NCBI GenBank assembly: GCA_028565635.1
Contig: JAOXYB010026623.1
Span: forward strand, 1 to 28,275
From: Phoronis ovalis
Lineage: Eukaryota > Phoronida > Phoronidae
DNA length: 28,275 nucleotides
Direction of reading: 5' to 3'
The notes under the pieces are model-generated. The model worked only from the letters and a program-made list of their open reading frames with translations, was not told the DNA's origin and searched no databases. This document shows positions 9,401 through 18,771 of this stretch, piece after piece (positions within the stretch are counted from its first letter, which is position 1; every line of letters begins with the position of its first letter). Both the position numbers and the translations under genes were made by a program.

Positions 9401-11923
9401 TTTGATTAACTAGAATGCAGTTTTTCTTTAATGATTTAGTAGTAGAAGTCGAGTTAATAATTGTTTTATCTTTGTGAGCTAATGTTGCATTTCTTTTCTG
9501 AGGTAAAGCTGAAGATTGTACAGTCACATTAATGGCACCAGATGGCATTGGATGTATATTTTTATCACTAGATGACATCACAGAAGCAATTATTTCCACA
9601 TTACTGTCATTTGTTGATCTAGAAAGTGCTAAACCAGAGTTGTTATTATCATTGTTAAACAGTGCTGTTGTATTGCTATTATTAGAGTCACATCTTGTAA
9701 TGTTTGTAATATAGTTTGGACCAGCAGGTACATTTGCCTTTGTAGATATTGTGCTGCTGGGGGCTTGCTTTTTTTTCCATGTTTCAAAAGCTGGCTTAAC
9801 CTAAAAAAATAAATTTAAATATATATTATTTTTTTACTCATCCACGTAGATGAACCACTTACAATTTACAGAGGTGAATAAAATACAACATTCAGATTTC
9901 AGTACTGCTATGATACAGTTTTACACCGTACAATGCTTTCATCATCAAAACAAATGGTTAAATACCATAAAAAGTCTACAAAATAAAAAATGGTAAAATA
10001 ACATATTAAAGCCTATTATAAGTAGCAAACGAGTACATATATACACATAAGTACAAACATGTTTAGAAAATGCATCATTATTTACATAATTATGTTTTTT
10101 CTCTAGGTTCAATAGAATTATAAACAAACGTAGCTACCAATATTTTCGAGGAGTTTTCCCTTAGGGGATACTTTTTCATGTTTTAGTCTATATATTTAAT
10201 CTAAGACAAGGTATTTTTTGTGGTTTCCTGGCACCTGTCCACAAATATATTTCACAAAGCACCCGCTCCTCACATAGCCCGTATGATTTCATCCCCAGGG
10301 GGCACGGACATAAAAAGTGGTTATAGATATATACCACTAACTGGTTGTTCAGTGAGTCTCAGGGGTTAAAACAGGATATGATTTTAGCTCATTATTGCTC
10401 ATGATGGGTTGCTGAAAATCACATCTGCATAATAGGACAGGGTAAATTTTTTCTGGCACGTTTTTAGCTATACCAAGGGGTATATTAATCCTAATCATAG
10501 CCCCAATATCTGACGTGTTGGTCCTAACACATTCCTAATTATAGGCAAAATCGTCTTGGAAATATAAATTTCCCAAAAACTCACAATAAATGGTCTATGT
10601 CGGACAAGGTACTACACGAATATACCCCATGTATACAGGTATTCGTGTATACACCAGAATAACGAGTCTCCATGAATGTACCTTGGTGTTCTGCCATAAA
10701 TCGGCAGAACCAGTTTTGCTCAATCCCATGCTCATGTAAAAATGGCAATAGACAGTCAATGATATTGTGCAACATTATATTCAAAAGCATTCAGTTGAAG
10801 GCTGAAATGATAATGCAAAGACCTGCTTTTAATGGTTAATACACAGTTTAAGAAACAACTGATTGTATTGTCACTCATCTTTATCCCTAGCCAATCACGT
10901 CAGCTGTTTTGGGTCCTGATATACTGTTTATCCGCCGTCACAGGTTACATAGAAGACATGGTACTTGTCTACTTTATCCCCTGCTTTATCCATACATGAT
11001 CTGGAATATTTTTATTTTTAGAATATGTCGGTCACGTGACAAAGTGCATGAGCAAAAAGCATGCGATGTAAAAATTTCTTTTACCCATTTGTAAATTAAT
11101 TTGGAGGGTTCTTTAATGTTCTTCAAATTTTGATATATAAAAGTGACAGGAATTTCATTAGTTAAACAATTTTTAGGGATAAATTACCACAAGATTTTAA
11201 TTTTTTTAAACTTTTTTTGCAGTTTGGTCATGATGCCAGTTCAAACAAAATGGTGGAAAACTGGTTATAACACTGTCATAAACTGTAAACACCATGCGTA
11301 AGTTAACGGATGATACAAGTACAACTGCTTATTACACTCAAACACGTCGGTATTTTTGTAGTTAATAAATATAGCATGTATTGGAATCGAAATGTGGGAA
11401 TGTTGTAATAATAAATGTCACAAAGGAGATAAATGTCAGGGTACATTTATGAGTGCATTGTGTGTACCTTGCGAATTAAAGGTACATACGTGTATACAAC
11501 TATACACGATTGTACCCGGATACATTCGTGCAGCACCTTGTCGGACATACACTCAGCAAAACTCCCCAGCAATACTCCAACCTTTTCAGTTTGTTATTAC
11601 CAAGTGAAGAAAGTACAAATCTATGCGTGTATAAGTCAGATAGTAAAAAAACTCAGTGAGACTCAATGTAGACAATATTCGTCACTTGAACTTGAAGTTG
11701 AACTCACTTCGTATTTATAATTTTATTGTGTTAAAAATAAAATAATATTCAACAAATTTTGTGCTGATTCGGGTAACGGGGTTGTCTATTTGGTGTGTGG
11801 TGCTCTTGGGTACTAACGGGAAGTCCTAACATATAAACGTAAAAACCAACTAACCTCATTCTTTGAAGTTATGCTTTTCTCAATTTGACTAATAGAAGGA
11901 ATTTCAAATCGTGTTTTCGACAT
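419..11923 (-). CDS. ERCC1: ERCC1, DNA excision repair protein (6 exons, C-terminus beyond left edge)
   Basis: ERCC1 is the non-catalytic partner of the XPF endonuclease. The nuclear complex makes the 5' incision in nucleotide excision repair and also acts in crosslink and end-joining repair. Exons joined at GT-AG sites: 11923-11855, 9800-9292, 8837-8738, 8096-8020, 1053-954, 490-419, with junction phases 0,2,0,2,0,0 and an open frame of 309 codons. Residues 1-23 include RFEIPS, like the short conserved N-terminal motif of ERCC1. Residues 24-155 are a low-complexity Asn/Ser/Thr-rich linker. The central domain starts at NPILK (161) and includes [19 protein letters not shown] and [11 protein letters not shown]. 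Asn161, Tyr196 and Tyr203 match the human XPA-binding residues Asn110, Tyr145 and Tyr152 in identity and spacing. [13 protein letters not shown] and [13 protein letters not shown] lead into the helix-hairpin-helix domain that binds XPF. The last ~35 residues are expected left of position 1. The ATG at 11923 is the first in frame after an upstream stop. Identification is firm; exon edges rest on splice consensus and homology. Confidence 0.96.
954..1053 (-). CDS. ERCC1: ERCC1 coding exon 5
   Basis: This 100-bp exon follows acceptor tattttag and ends at donor GTAAGT. Its first base completes a serine, then it reads [20 protein letters not shown] and continues to MDQNYTTR. This is the diagnostic [10 protein letters not shown] helix of ERCC1 that links the central and helix-hairpin-helix domains. 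Confidence 0.95.
1054..2662. other. ERCC1 intron 4, part upstream of the nested GPCR
   Basis: AT-rich sequence without an open frame of note. It ends at the GPCR start codon and so should contain that gene's promoter and 5' untranslated region, but no convincing TATA box or initiator stood out. A short GT run occurs near 1434-1442. Confidence 0.55.
2663..3118 (+). CDS. GPCR coding exon 1 (N-terminus to helix 3)
   Basis: 152 codons from ATG to RVH, ending at donor GTAAGC (3119). It covers the extracellular N-terminus, helices 1-3 and most of intracellular loop 2. Reading on past 3118 gives a non-homologous tail that stops at 3265, so the tail is intron read-through. Confidence 0.88.
2663..4101 (+). 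CDS. Class A (rhodopsin-type) G-protein-coupled receptor, FMRFamide-receptor-like
   Basis: A seven-helix plasma-membrane receptor that should signal through G proteins; the ligand is unknown. Exons 2663-3118 and 3472-4101 join in phase 0 (donor CAT|GTAAGC, acceptor atattgcag) to give 361 residues. An N-terminal sequon lies at Asn11. Helices fall near residues 27-51, 62-85, 108-131, 153-168, 198-226, 256-284 and 288-315. Conserved landmarks are GN at 45-46, Asp72 in ALCVFD (helix 2), Cys111 at the top of helix 3, Pro216 (helix 5), Pro275 (helix 6) and Tyr312 (helix 7). Oddities: the DRY motif reads HRY (129-131), helix 4 lacks its Trp, position 6.48 is Glu273, NPxxY reads IFFIY (308-312), and extracellular loop 2 has no cysteine. 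The [12 protein letters not shown] and CTERKARVH stretches recall invertebrate FMRFamide and related peptide receptors. The family call is strong; the subfamily is tentative. The gene lies antisense within ERCC1 intron 4. Confidence 0.93.
3119..3471 (+). other. GPCR intron (353 bp)
   Basis: It runs from GTAAGC to TTGCAG and separates helix 3 / loop 2 from helix 4. A T-rich stretch precedes the acceptor. Confidence 0.85.
3472..4101 (+). CDS. GPCR coding exon 2 (helix 4 to C-terminus)
   Basis: It begins after atattgcag with [19 protein letters not shown] (helix 4) and continues through helix 7 and a ~45-residue cytoplasmic tail to the TAA at 4099-4101. Extracellular loop 2 carries a sequon at Asn182 (SNVT). 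Helix 7 is followed by [14 protein letters not shown], an amphipathic helix-8-like stretch, then an Asn-rich tail. Confidence 0.9.
   Translation: MVVVVVFVLLISLPIWWEHDYYVKTDSDSNVTFIAAERTDMVNDQSYIFLYLIGLESLLMYIIPGLVMIVLNTALIRSLLQAQKRYNKLRLGQLRCTTRYGMNARLTKVIVILVSIFLVLEIPQVVALVIWAKNYRFFVIIQTFTGLCVTLKTSVIFFIYVFSAGKYRLILKQLVFGKGLAYTLNSESCPESNNNNICTMQTSFRLRHF
4102..7496. other. ERCC1 intron 4 after the nested GPCR; no recognisable gene
   Basis: AT-rich DNA holding the GPCR 3' untranslated region at its left end. A short ATT trinucleotide run lies near 4378-4392. Positions 5560-5935 contain several TGACCTT/AGGTCA words. The minus-strand frame at 4813-4998 has no convincing start or homology. No transposase or reverse-transcriptase signature was seen. 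Confidence 0.5.
4603..4635 (+). terminator. Candidate polyadenylation signals for the GPCR
   Basis: Two AATAAA hexamers at 4603-4608 and 4630-4635, about 500 bases after the stop codon and followed by T-rich sequence. In AT-rich DNA such hexamers are common, so this is a weak call; another AATAAA occurs near 4731. Confidence 0.3.
7497..7805 (+). repeat. 29-bp minisatellite, about 10 copies
   Basis: Consensus unit approximately TTTTAGAATTGAAACC plus TATTTGAATATTT. Copies differ by a few substitutions and one carries an insertion of a few bases near 7530-7545. The array is inside ERCC1 intron 4, about 215 bp downstream (in ERCC1 sense) of exon 4. The divergence among copies indicates it is not freshly expanded. 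Confidence 0.9.
8020..8096 (-). CDS. ERCC1: ERCC1 coding exon 4
   Basis: This 77-bp exon has acceptor cttttgcag and donor GTAAGC (phase 2). It encodes [20 protein letters not shown] followed by LILAF, equivalent to the vertebrate [23 protein letters not shown] block. The next intron is 6966 bp long and contains the antisense GPCR gene. Confidence 0.95.
8097..8737. other. ERCC1 intron 3
   Basis: 641 bp between donor GTGAGC and acceptor cttttgcag. No coding or repeat structure was recognised. Confidence 0.85.
8738..8837 (-). CDS. ERCC1: ERCC1 coding exon 3
   Basis: This 100-bp exon sits between acceptor cttacag and donor GTGAGC. Its first base completes Ser193, then it encodes [20 protein letters not shown] and continues to LLVLVDV. 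This closely matches the ERCC1 central domain, and the two tyrosines (196 and 203) that contact XPA in human ERCC1 are present. Confidence 0.95.
8838..9291. other. ERCC1 intron 2
   Basis: 454 bp between donor GTACTA and acceptor cttacag. It contains a short A-run at about 8955-8966 and nothing else of note. Confidence 0.85.
9292..9800 (-). CDS. ERCC1: ERCC1 coding exon 2 (linker and start of central domain)
   Basis: Acceptor tttttttag precedes GTTAAGCCA, and the donor is CTCAG|GTACTA (phase 2). The exon encodes residues 24-192 plus two bases of Ser193. The first ~130 residues are rich in Asn, Ser and Thr. The last 32 run from [16 protein letters not shown] to GRTACALFL, the most conserved block of the ERCC1 central domain. 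The GTACTA donor is weaker than the gene's other donors, but the protein joins seamlessly to LRYHH in the next exon. Confidence 0.93.
9801..11854. other. ERCC1 intron 1
   Basis: 2054 bp from donor GTTAGT (11854) to acceptor tttttttag (9801). It holds a diverged inverted-repeat pair described separately and a small hairpin-like stretch near 10318-10338. The open frames here (9945-10127, 10581-10790, 10909-11094, 11392-11720) show no family signature. Confidence 0.8.
10596..11549. repeat. Diverged inverted repeats flanking ~900 bp, possible decayed transposon
   Basis: The 29 bases at 10596-10624 match the reverse complement of 11521-11549 at 25 of 29 positions. Weaker similarity continues inward: both sides carry a GTGTATACAC-type word and a GGTACATTCATG/GGTACATTTATG word. 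The inner sequence has no transposase that I recognise. It could be a non-autonomous DNA element or two copies of a dispersed repeat in opposite orientation. Confidence 0.5.
11855..11923 (-). CDS. ERCC1: ERCC1 coding exon 1
   Basis: This exon has 23 codons beginning [15 protein letters not shown] and ends at GAG before donor GTTAGT (phase 0). RFEIPS resembles the conserved KFVIP-type motif near the N-terminus of vertebrate ERCC1. An in-frame TAG lies upstream with no other ATG between, which supports the start. The exon is too short to be found as an isolated reading frame. Confidence 0.82.
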
Positions 11924-13938
11924 TTTAGCCTTATTCCGATCACATTTGCGTTTGAAGTTACAAAAATGATTCGCCGGAAACGACTACATACTCATTCAAA
12001 AAAGCATGTTCGATAACTCCGAAAACGGTAAATATTTACGATTTAGCGTAAAGTTAAATAATTTAAATTGAAAATTGATTTAAATCAAAAAAATAATGTT
12101 TGACTATTTAACTTACTAGATGACTGCATTTTGCTTGGCTGTGAGTTTCCGATTTAGCCAACAGACTGAGACACCACCTTGTGTCAGATGTTCTAAAACT
12201 GTTGCAGGTGGGTTAAACATCTAAAACACTGGCAATATGGACCAAAATAATAATTACAAAACATACCTTCTCATTTGTTATCTTACATTTATGGTAATAA
12301 GCGAAATAAAACATAGACAAATATGTAAATTGGTTATGCTAGCCTAAATAGTAGACAATACTCGGGTTTTATTCATGTCGAAAGCCTGGTATTTAACCAC
12401 TTATCAATATTTTTTTAGTGCTTTATATAGGCACTATATGGTATCAAGTTCTGTAACATTGGGTAGTCATTTTTGAATGGGAATCACTGAGTTGTTTGTT
12501 TTCAGTCGTATGAATACGAATATTTTTATATAATATTTTAGATGTAAAGTTTCGTAATATACGCAAACTGATGGCGCATAAATAACCCGGGTAAATCAAA
12601 CTTTTGTTTATATTTTGATATCTAATCTGATATTAAATAACTTGCCATTCATTTGAAGCATCTGGTATCGCCAAACCAAGACAAAATCTGGTACCGTAAC
12701 AACTGCTTCTTAGGGCTAAATTTAAAGTAATACAGATTTAGAATCCATAATCCTCGATTTGCATCTAAACTTATAGCATATAAATTTTATCATATCTTGT
12801 ATGCGTATGTGTGTGTGTGTGCGTGTGTCCATAGCAATTTAGAAATAAACACAGTTACCTAATTGTCATATAATACAGACCTTTCCTGAAAAATTTCAAA
12901 TAACCTAACATTTGACATTTACTTGACCGTTTGGAATATAATTATAATGCCGGACCGTTTATGCTATATAGCAATTGTAGCCTTATTTACTATTCTATGC
13001 TCCTCTTGGTATAGTTGTGATTCCATTGTTTACCATACCGTAGTAGTTTTGTTTATGCTTCTTAGTCCCATTTTAGTTGTATGGGATGAAACGACTTTGC
13101 ACATTTATTTGTTTCTTTAACATTCTTGTAGATATATTTATTTTGTACCTTACTGTTTATGTGATTGTGAACACGAGTTCGAAATAAATTTATCATAATA
13201 CGCATAGTACACGTGTGCAGAGCGAATACATGTACCAGTGTACTTGTGCATTACCTCGGTTGCATTACCAAAGGTTATCAACGTATTATAATCGTCTGTA
13301 ATTGTACGGTAAATTGACTGGGTAATTTAGAATTACTTGGAGAAAACGTATATACAATGTCTTCCTTGGTATCTAGATTAAAGTATATAGCCAGAGGGAT
13401 GTTAAAACCAATTGGGTATTTTAGTATCCGGACTCCCTGGCAATATGTCTTTTCTGTGGATGTAAAAAGCAGGTGAATCACAAGGGCTTCTGGTTCATGT
13501 CTTTCTTTCGTTATTTTTTTGTTTTCTTTGTAGCATTACAGCAAAGAAAACGGCTGCGAATATTGTTAGATAAATTCTACATTTCTGAATATATATAAAT
13601 GCTGGAGTTCGTAGCAGTAATTGAGTTTACAACATTATTTATAGAAGACACGAAAAGTGAATATAGTACAATATTCTTTTATTGTTAAATTAATTTTATT
13701 TTTAACCTTTTTGTGAAGAAAATAAAGAAGTAAATGGAGGTTTTCTCGAGTAAAAGAGAAAGATATGTGATTTACGTATTATAACGTAAACTAGATTAAA
13801 TTATCAATACTTGATGACATGCCCTTTAAAATGGTGTGAATGAAACATTTTGTATAATGTGCAGGCACGGTTTTTCACACTATAATATGTTAACCTTTAT
13901 ATTATCTGTTGCGATATAAAGAAATATGTAAGACGGGA
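11924..13938. other. ERCC1 upstream region; no recognisable gene
   Basis: The ERCC1 promoter and 5' untranslated region should lie just right of 11923, but no clear TATA box is seen. A GT microsatellite lies at 12807-12828. Open frames at 12923-13120 and 13278-13481 have no ATG-initiated product of recognisable family. Confidence 0.5.
12807..12828 (+). repeat. GT dinucleotide microsatellite
   Basis: A GT run with single interruptions (a GC step at 12821-12822). Likely polymorphic; no functional reading. Confidence 0.85.
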
Positions 13939-14114
13939 GTGGCATAAACATTAATGAATATTATTGAGATCTTTTTTAGGTGCATAATACAAAAGCACCA
14001 CGCCCGAGTCTGGACTACATCAGTTTTGATACCTTTTGACAACACATTTGTCTCCAGATAGACGTTACGTGCCCTGCCCAGGAAATGAGGCTCATATATT
14101 AATGCTTATGCCAC
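13939..14114. repeat. 176-bp element with 17-bp terminal inverted repeats (MITE-like)
   Basis: GTGGCATAAACATTAAT at 13939-13955 faces ATTAATGCTTATGCCAC at 14098-14114, matching at 16 of 17 positions after reverse complement. The interior is non-coding. Size and ends fit a miniature inverted-repeat element. No clear target-site duplication was found directly outside the ends, so the true termini may differ. Confidence 0.45.
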
Positions 14115-16834
14115 GTCCAGTGTTTCGCAGGAAATACACGTATTTAGTATTTGGTAGATATGACACGTGTTCTGTCAATAATCTCTGCAACTTAGATTAA
14201 AAAATGAAAAATTACACAAAAATTAAGCTTTTCATACCACTCGTAGTTCAATTCCACGGTCTGAATAAATGTGCCTAAAAATAGGTATATTTTCCTATTT
14301 TTACGAAAAAAATTGCTAAAATGTACGTTAAAATGTGGTCAAGCAAACATTCATACAGATGCGAAGTAATCTGCTCAGTTTTATTATATGTAGACACTGT
14401 AGAGAGCCTCGCCCCAAAACTGTTAACAACCTGTTAGGTACACTAATCAATCATATTTTGCAGATATGATTACAGATCCACTGTAAACTTTTTGCATCAG
14501 TTATATGCAGATCGTAAGATATCTTTACACTGGCTTACCTTCATGGGTTAATAAATATAGTTTAGTTTCTTAAAATTACTTTTCAGATAATACCTCATTA
14601 TTAAATTTCTTTTAGTGGTTTCAACACAGACTTGCATAGAAATATAAAAATGTATAGAATATTTAATAAAAGCGAAAGATATAACGGGTAGAAAAAGCAC
14701 AAACAGTCTTCTTGATAAATATCATTTTGTAACTGATGTCTTATGCAGCAAAAAAAATCGTAAAATGCACATCATCTTTTTAAAACCGGCGCGTGATAAA
14801 ATGTATCATGAATACGCAATTCCCTAAAATGTAATTATTACATGGAAATAAGCAAAACATGTTGAGTGCGTGGTATTCCATCTGTTTCGCGAGAAATATC
14901 CTAGAAATCAGGTATATTAAGTTATATTACACTTTGGTTTGTCTTTGATCTACACGATAGACTTAAGATTCCAAGAAAACATTTGGTTAGCATATTTAAC
15001 TGAGTGTTGATGGTGATAGAGACTGGTAGAGTAGCGGGGATCAGTATCAGTACTAATAAATCCGGGAGTAAAATATAAATTTAATCACGGCCCAATTATA
15101 CTGCAAAAAGGTTACAATTATACAAATGCAAGTCATGTCTTTTAAGCGTTTATAGCGTTTTTCTTTTATTTCTATTCCGTCTGTACATACTTTCAATGGT
15201 TTTGGACTTGATTTATAAACCAATGTACTCATACGCCTTTATTTTTATTTGAAACACGAATCTATGTTGAAAAGATATATTATGCAAACAATTGTAATCG
15301 CTATATGCAACTGTTTTATCATATTAATTTTAATTGATGTTAGAAACAGGTGTCCGTAACTCGTGTACAATTATTGGCTACTGACCGAGAGCACGTCAGG
15401 CGGGTAACCGAGGCCTCATAGTTGGAAGCATTATACAATAATGTGGGCATTCCAAATGTCCATCATCAATCATACATTTATATATATCGTTCAAAATCCG
15501 CTTTCCGTCTACCTACGTATTATAACTCATAGAGTCAGGTAGGATGTGTTTCAGTTTGTGGGAAACGGACATGCTATGTTACTGACAGCAGTACTTCAAA
15601 GTAAGACTGTATAAATGTCGGAATACAGACCATTCTCATTGTTTTAATTATTAATTATCCCAGTTGGAATCGTTGTTATGTTAGAGCGTAAACCATTTTG
15701 ATATTTTTCCCGAAAATGTAGGATTAAGATAAAAAATTCCTGTAATTTTGTAACATGCCAATGTTAACGTCTCCATCCTTCAAAGACTAGAACACTTAAA
15801 CCCCATCGTATACGGTCGCGAGAGTAGTTACAGTTAATAAACATGATGGGAAAACGCGGAACTGTTGGCTTGATATTTTAGAGTACCTAGGACCTATAGT
15901 GTTGCGTCGAATCATGAGTAAATGTCACCATGCCATGGAGACCCCATTCTCGTTTTCGAGAATAAAATAAGCCTAATATCCAACGAAACCTGACATGGGC
16001 CCACCGTTATGGGCCTGACATTGACACTCCACCTACGGATATGTATGCGTCCGGAATTACGTAAAACATTTGTTAGCCATTATTGGCGGTAAAATAAAGA
16101 GACTTAATACCACCTGGCACAGCATACCTTGCGATTACTGTAGGGGAGGAATGTGTACGAGCCGAATTATTCCCAGATTTGGTATTTTCTTTCCCACGAA
16201 TTTAGGTCCGGGACCACATTCGATTTTCATTATTAACGCATTGCGTTTTATGCTGACCAGAATAATCATGTTACTTAGTATTTTATTGTCTTCAATTTCT
16301 GATCACGCAAAAAAGCATATATTTTGCTATAAAGTGTATAATAATTCAGGAGAAATTAACTTAACTACAAAATATGATTAAAATGCAATGGTCGTAGAGT
16401 TTAAGCAGTCTTTTCAGCGATGTTTTCGGTTCTATCAAATAAAACAATCACTGTAACAAATCCAAAATCTCACGTGTGTCAACAAAAGAAATAAAAAAAT
16501 CCCATGAATTAATTATCTACAATTACTCATTACCCAACACTGCTTTTATAATACATATAAGTACATCAACATAGTTTCTGCTCTAGATTGATTTTTTAAG
16601 AGTTTCTTTTTCAGGAGTTATTAGAATAGGTTAATAAGTACAAGATATCTTATTTCAGCAAGGTGACGTATTTGAGGAAACCTTGTAATTAAAATGCCAA
16701 TAATATTAATTTGAACACATGGAATAACAGTAGGCGAAACGGTACGCGAACCGATACAAAATAAGTAACTTTAGGTACCTTGTAATATTAACAATATAAT
16801 TGCTTTTTTAATTGAATATTAAAAAAAAAATTGC
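14115..16834. other. Intergenic DNA; no recognisable gene
   Basis: No splice-linked coding segment was recognised on either strand. The 103-codon plus-strand frame at 16070-16381 opens on a TTG and has no family signature. A duplicated CCTGACAT pair flanks a GC-rich stretch at 15988-16020. Confidence 0.5.
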
Positions 16835-17047
16835 ATGTTTGTTAGTGATTGTTGCTTTAAACCTGCAAGAAAAATACACTTACTTGTTGGTTATATCAGT
16901 TACGCAATCCTTAGGTAAAGCTAATTACAATAATACGTAAGTTACGTATTATTGTAATTAGCTTTACCTAAGGATTGCGTAACTAATATAACCAACAAGT
17001 ACGTGTATTTTTCTTGCAGGTTTAAAGCAACAATCACCAATAAACGT
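16835..17047. repeat. Near-perfect hairpin (foldback) element, arms ~96-106 bp, 1-nt spacer
   Basis: The sequence is symmetrical about position 16941. Bases 16845-16940 pair with 16942-17037 at 94 of 96 positions; the mismatches are at 16880 and 16897. Pairing continues more weakly to 16835/17047. The core is AATACGTAA-G-TTACGTATT. Either strand would fold into a long stable stem. It has no coding capacity. It could be a foldback or MITE-type element, an inverted duplication formed during replication, or an assembly or cloning palindrome. The near-identity of the arms argues for recent origin. Confidence 0.93.
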
Positions 17048-18396
17048 CGTAGTGAGCGATTCGTTTATGTTAACGATGTCACGCTGTTACTCACTGTTTT
17101 CCCAGGGGATTAGATACGTGTCTAATTTGTAAATAATAAATGTTTTCGTTGGTAATTATTTATAACTGCAGTCAGTAAGCGACATTTAATAGACAACGAG
17201 GAAGTGCCTGGGTACCAGTCCCGAGGTACCAGTGCGAGCTAATTATCAGTTGTAGTTTTTGCCAGCACAACTGCCTATCTTTGCTGAAGCATTTGTTTGG
17301 TGTCTGTTTCATGGCTTCCATGAAATGAACATGGCGAAGAAAACAGAATAAAGTGAGAAGTTAGTCTGCAAAATTTCTTTACCTTTTGAATTTTATGATT
17401 GTGATGTAGTTACTTTTTGGTCTGAGACTCAATTTCAATTTCTACATTGTTAAGCAGAAAATATGCTTAAAATGTAAATTAATTACACAAAAAATTCGTA
17501 TTGTTTCACAGCTTAAGTTCTAGTAATATGTTTATTTTTATTAATAGTAATTTGTTCACAATGGAACAAACATTACATATTTTAACATAATGTTATGGTA
17601 TGCGTAAACTACAACTTAACATCTACTCAATAAGTTAATTCTAAAAATATACTAATATCTAACTACTATAATTTAACAATAACGTCATAACGTTTTAAAT
17701 AAGACAGATGTTGGAAATGAAATATCATTTTTATCACAACAGATTTGATTTCAATGGGGCTTATATGTCTTAGCAAATTTTTAGCCAACACCAGACTCTC
17801 TATGTGTACTTAATCCTCTTAATTGTATATACTTGGGGGGAAATCCTCAAAACGGCAAAGGAGGTTATCTATTCAAGGTGTGTCTCTATTACTAATATTT
17901 GCAGTGACCAGCTCTGCAAATATTCAACTGCTATATAAGAATCGGAGATTCGTTTAAATATTATTCTTCATGATATGCAGTTAATGATCGACATAAAACC
18001 TAACATAATAAATAGTTAATAGTAATGATCTGCCACCTTTATTACATTAAATTTTGCGCCCCAAAAAGATGGTATATTTATATTTTACAATACTTTTTAA
18101 ATAAATCATCTACATTTAGAAATTAACGATAGAAAATAAACAATTTGCATACATAAGAACAAATGTAACACAATTTTAGTGCATATAGATTGTCTTAATT
18201 ACAAACATTACAACACAACTATCCCAGAACTATATTTCAAACATTTTAAATTTGGACGGCTTACGCTTATATATAAATATTATATTTAAACAAAATAATA
18301 ATAATAATTGAATGCATAAAGTATAAAGCACGATTTCCTTCAAGTTTAATCTGTGATTAATATCTCTTTCTGTTCGCCGGCGAAAAATACTTATGC
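17048..18396. other. Intergenic DNA downstream of FMO
   Basis: No coding signal was recognised. A GGTACCAGT word is tandemly repeated near 17210-17244. The right part holds the FMO 3' untranslated region. Confidence 0.55.
18038..18043 (-). terminator. Candidate FMO polyadenylation signal
   Basis: TTTATT on the plus strand reads AATAAA on the FMO strand, about 350 bases after the stop codon. A variant ATTAAA lies closer at 18345-18350. Which one is used cannot be told from sequence. Confidence 0.3.
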
Positions 18397-18771
18397 TCAG
18401 AAACCACTAACCACAGCAAATGTGGTGAACAGAAACAAATACATTAAAAGTATGAATTCTACAGGTAAAAACATTTTTAGTCCCTTTATATTCATACGAT
18501 GAGACGATTTCTTTGGTTGGTTGCTTTCCTGCTTCTTGGCTTTTCTTTTCTTTCTGGCATCAATGCCATGCATAGTATTCGACAGTGTATCGGTAATTGT
18601 TTTCCTGGCTCCTTCCCATTTTCCTAACCCTTCGAGACGATACTGAGCAGGGACACAAGGTCCGAAAAAACAGCGCAAGGCGAAAAGAGGATCAGTAAAA
18701 AACATGCGCTTCAAATTAGGTTTCACTCCAAATTGCTCAGCAATTTCATCCATAAATGGCACCCAGAATGT
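18397..18771 (-). CDS. FMO coding exon 6 (C-terminus and membrane anchor)
   Basis: 124 codons and stop. It begins TFWVPFMDEIAEQFGVKPNL and holds FTDPLFALRCFFGPC and YRLEGLGKWEGAR, the conserved FMO C-terminal block, then a lysine-rich linker and a hydrophobic tail ending AVVSGF. The acceptor is tttttacag. Confidence 0.95.
   Translation of the reverse strand, partial: TFWVPFMDEIAEQFGVKPNLKRMFFTDPLFALRCFFGPCVPAQYRLEGLGKWEGARKTITDTLSNTMHGIDARKKRKAKKQESNQPKKSSHRMNIKGLKMFLPVEFILLMYLFLFTTFAVVSGF

Noticed and set aside
9532-9714. Plus-strand 60-codon frame
   Set aside because: It is the opposite-strand shadow of the ERCC1 linker exon.
12923-13120. Plus-strand frame rich in hydrophobic residues
   Set aside because: Non-ATG start, no splice partner, no recognisable family; AT-rich DNA gives such frames by chance.
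13181-13195. GAGTTCGAAATA, resembling a tRNA B-box
   Set aside because: No matching A-box or cloverleaf could be drawn around it.
16070-16381. 103-codon plus-strand frame, the longest in the intergenic region
   Set aside because: It opens on TTG, its first ATG comes some 28 codons in, and there is no domain signature or flanking splice structure.
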